A DNA stretch of 7,004 nt from Paracoccaceae bacterium (lineage in GTDB: Bacteria; Pseudomonadota; Alphaproteobacteria; Rhodobacterales; Rhodobacteraceae): assembly GCA_003500165.1 (NCBI GenBank), contig DNSZ01000149.1, positions 1 through 7,004 of the forward strand, read 5' to 3'. The notes below the pieces were generated by a model. That model had not been told where the DNA came from. It saw nothing but the letters and a program-made list of their open reading frames with translations, and ran no database searches. A program made the translations under genes and the position numbers. Of this stretch, positions 5,169-7,004 are shown piece by piece; positions within the stretch are counted from its first letter, which is position 1, and every line of letters begins with the position of its first letter.

Positions 5169-7004
5169 CTATCCCGTACCTCGCCGATATCGCCATTCCC
5201 GCGGCGCCTCGCGCCCGCCCTCGTCGCGCCGCCGGTACCGCTCCCAGCCGTTGGCCTTGAGGTAGGCCGAGACGCGCATCTGGTCGCCTCGAGTCCAGCG
5301 CGCGGGTTCGAGCCCGATGGCCTCCTCGAGGATTTCGCCGACCGACACATCCCTCAGCGGCTCCGGGCGCGGCACGCTCTCGGTGCGGGAGTTGCCGTAG
5401 TCGGGGAAGCCATCTGAGACGGTCCGGATTTCGTGCGTCAGCCAGTGCTCGATCAGGTCGTCCCAGGCGTCGGACTGGTAGCGGCGGTCCTGTTCCTCGC
5501 GGGCTTCGGCCAGCAGCGCCGGGTCGTCGATCCACCAGATCGCGCCGGCACGGAAACGGTGGACGGCTTCGGCCCAGAGCTGGTCCCGGTCGCGCGCGAG
5601 CGCCGCGATGTCGATGGCGCCGCAGCGGAGCGGCCAGAAGCGGCGGTTGCCGGTCTCGTCGCGCAGATAGGTGTCGGGGTTCACGGTGCCGGCGAACACG
5701 CACTGGCGCGGCACCTCGACGGTGTAGCGGCCATAGGGCGGGCGGAAGCGGTCGGTGGTCCGGGTGAGGAACGCCTTGATGCGCGACACCTCGGCGCGGC
5801 CGATGGCGTCCAGTTCGGCGATTTCCACGATCCAGACTCCCTGCATGTGCAGCGCTGCGTCCTTCGACCCGAGCTCCGGCAGCTCGTCGGTGAACCATTC
5901 CTCGCCCGCGAGCACCTTGATCGCGGTGGACTTTCGCGCGCCCTGCGGCCCCTCGAGGATCAGCATGTGGTCGGCCTTCACGCCGGGGCGGTAGATGCGG
6001 GCGACGGCCGAGATCAACCAGAGCGCGCCGATGGTGTGGTGGAACGCCGTCGGCTCGGCGCCGAGATAGGCGCTGGTCCAGGTTTCGATCCGGGGCGTGC
6101 CATCCCATGTCAGGGTGTCGAGCCAGTCTCGGACAGGATGGATGCGCAGTTCCCGGGCGACGGCGCCGACGGCGCGGCTCACCACCGCCGGCGCCACGTT
6201 GATGCCGCGCAGCTGCAGCCATTCGGCGGTGCGGATGTCGTCGGCGTCCTCCCAGGGGCGCGGGAGGGACGCGGCGGCGCCGTCCCACGGCAGCGGCTGA
6301 CGCACGACGATCTCCTGTCCGAATTCGTCGAAGGCCAGCACACCGGCGAAGGCCGGATCGGAGGTCAACGCGACGATGACGTTGGCCTCGTTGCGCTCGG
6401 GCGCGCCCGCAAGATCGAGCCGGAGACGCCTGAACCAGGCGGGTTTCGGGATCGGCGCGTGCGGGTCGCCGGTGGCGTTCACGCGGCGGCGGAGCTCGGC
6501 CAGCTGCTGCGTCAGGACCGACATGCCGATACCGGTCGTGGATTTGATCCGCGCGATGACCTGCCGTTCGGGCAGAGGATCGAGCTTCGCCAGCGCGATG
6601 CGCCCGAGCAGCGTGGACAGCGCTTCGAACTCGGGCGGATTGGTCAGCGCCTCGGCCGCGGCGATCAGCGTCGCGGGATCGTCGGCGGAGGCGACGATGG
6701 GGGTGGCCGTCTCGGCGTCGACCGGGTCCGCGGCCTGCGGCTCCACCGTGGCGTCTGCTTCACGGGCGTAATCCTCGGCGCTGGCGCCGCGCAGCAGATC
6801 GTCGTTGAAGTCGTCGTCATGCAGCGGCACGACGATCTCGTTCGGGATGTCGGCCCGGTTCAGGCGGTCCGAGAGCGTCGCAGCCGTCTGGCGGCCGGCG
6901 TCCCCAGCATCGGCGTAGATGGTGACGCGCCGGGTGCCCTCGGGCCACTGAAACCGCGCCAGACCGTCGGCCGACAGCGCCGCCCAGACCGGTGTGCCGA
7001 AGAG
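5169..7004 (-). CDS. Toprim-VapE fusion: phage primase-helicase, N-terminus beyond window
   Basis: The frame is open from the right edge to TAG at 5169-5171, giving 611 visible residues. The first ~70 are the end of a Toprim domain (VTIYADAGDAGRQ, visible 27-39, then DDDFNDDLLRG), the metal-binding fold of primases. A linker follows, then a VapE (virulence-associated E, PF05272-type) helicase ATPase: P-loop GPQGARKST (352-360; nt about 5925-5951), Walker B-like GVWIVEIAELDA, and the family signature FAGTVNPDTYLRDETGNRRFWP. A C-terminal winged-helix-like segment (RGDQMRVSAYLKANGWERYRR) closes it. The nearest usable start codon, GTG at 6830, would cut through the Toprim end and has only a weak RBS, so it is probably not the true start. 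Asp32 of the usual DxD is followed by AGD, so the motif is non-canonical. The likely role is priming and unwinding for element DNA replication. Its 3' end faces the protease gene, 25 bases away. Confidence 0.85.
   Translation of the reverse strand, partial: LFGTPVWAALSADGLARFQWPEGTRRVTIYADAGDAGRQTAATLSDRLNRADIPNEIVVPLHDDDFNDDLLRGASAEDYAREADATVEPQAADPVDAETATPIVASADDPATLIAAAEALTNPPEFEALSTLLGRIALAKLDPLPERQVIARIKSTTGIGMSVLTQQLAELRRRVNATGDPHAPIPKPAWFRRLRLDLAGAPERNEANVIVALTSDPAFAGVLAFDEFGQEIVVRQPLPWDGAAASLPRPWEDADDIRTAEWLQLRGINVAPAVVSRAVGAVARELRIHPVRDWLDTLTWDGTPRIETWTSAYLGAEPTAFHHTIGALWLISAVARIYRPGVKADHMLILEGPQGARKSTAIKVLAGEEWFTDELPELGSKDAALHMQGVWIVEIAELDAIGRAEVSRIKAFLTRTTDRFRPPYGRYTVEVPRQCVFAGTVNPDTYLRDETGNRRFWPLRCGAIDIAALARDRDQLWAEAVHRFRAGAIWWIDDPALLAEAREEQDRRYQSDAWDDLIEHWLTHEIRTVSDGFPDYGNSRTESVPRPEPLRDVSVGEILEEAIGLEPARWTRGDQMRVSAYLKANGWERYRRRDEGGREAPREWRYRRGTG

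Noticed and set aside
4822..6288. Long minus-strand open frame of 488 codons overlapping the VapE and protease genes
   Set aside because: It is the shadow of high-GC coding sequence: very Arg/Pro/Ala-rich, low complexity and no domain, and it overlaps the well-supported VapE and S8 frames.

Overview
The window is GC-rich, with strongly GC-ending codons in the flanking genes. It looks like part of an alphaproteobacterial genome, plausibly Rhodobacterales, and more precisely a prophage or phage-derived replication module. That assignment rests on recognising a Toprim/VapE-type primase-helicase and a small RuvC-like nuclease on the same strand. No capsid, integrase or tRNA is visible, so the element type is inferred.

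Layout. On the minus strand, reading right to left, a Toprim-VapE protein runs in from the right edge and ends at 5169. Also on the minus strand, at the left end, are a RuvC-like Holliday-junction nuclease (681-160) and a short unrecognised gene (163 to the left edge) that overlaps it by ATGA. Between these minus-strand blocks sits a plus-strand two-gene cassette: a classic-clade AAA ATPase (1417-2625) and a large signal-less subtilisin-family (S8) serine protease (2615-5143). The two overlap by 11 bases, and the protease has its own Shine-Dalgarno inside the ATPase gene.

The 735 bases between the RuvC-like gene and the ATPase gene hold no convincing gene. They contain a dense cluster of eleven copies of a GGTTGGGAC / GTCCCAACC-type motif in both orientations (813-1110). 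The copies form three perfect inverted repeats with 12-14 bp arms. An AT-richer segment with small palindromes follows (about 1304-1350) and probably carries the cassette promoter and operator.

Interpretation. The minus-strand genes fit DNA replication and processing of a mobile element: priming and unwinding by Toprim-VapE, junction resolution by the RuvC-like enzyme. The repeat cluster may be a replication origin or regulatory array. The ATPase-protease pair looks like a cargo module. I infer a possible anti-phage or other conflict system in which the ATPase gates or feeds an intracellular protease. The ATPase also ends in a helix-turn-helix-like segment, which suggests DNA or operator binding. 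The defence role is inference from architecture and context, not shown by the sequence.
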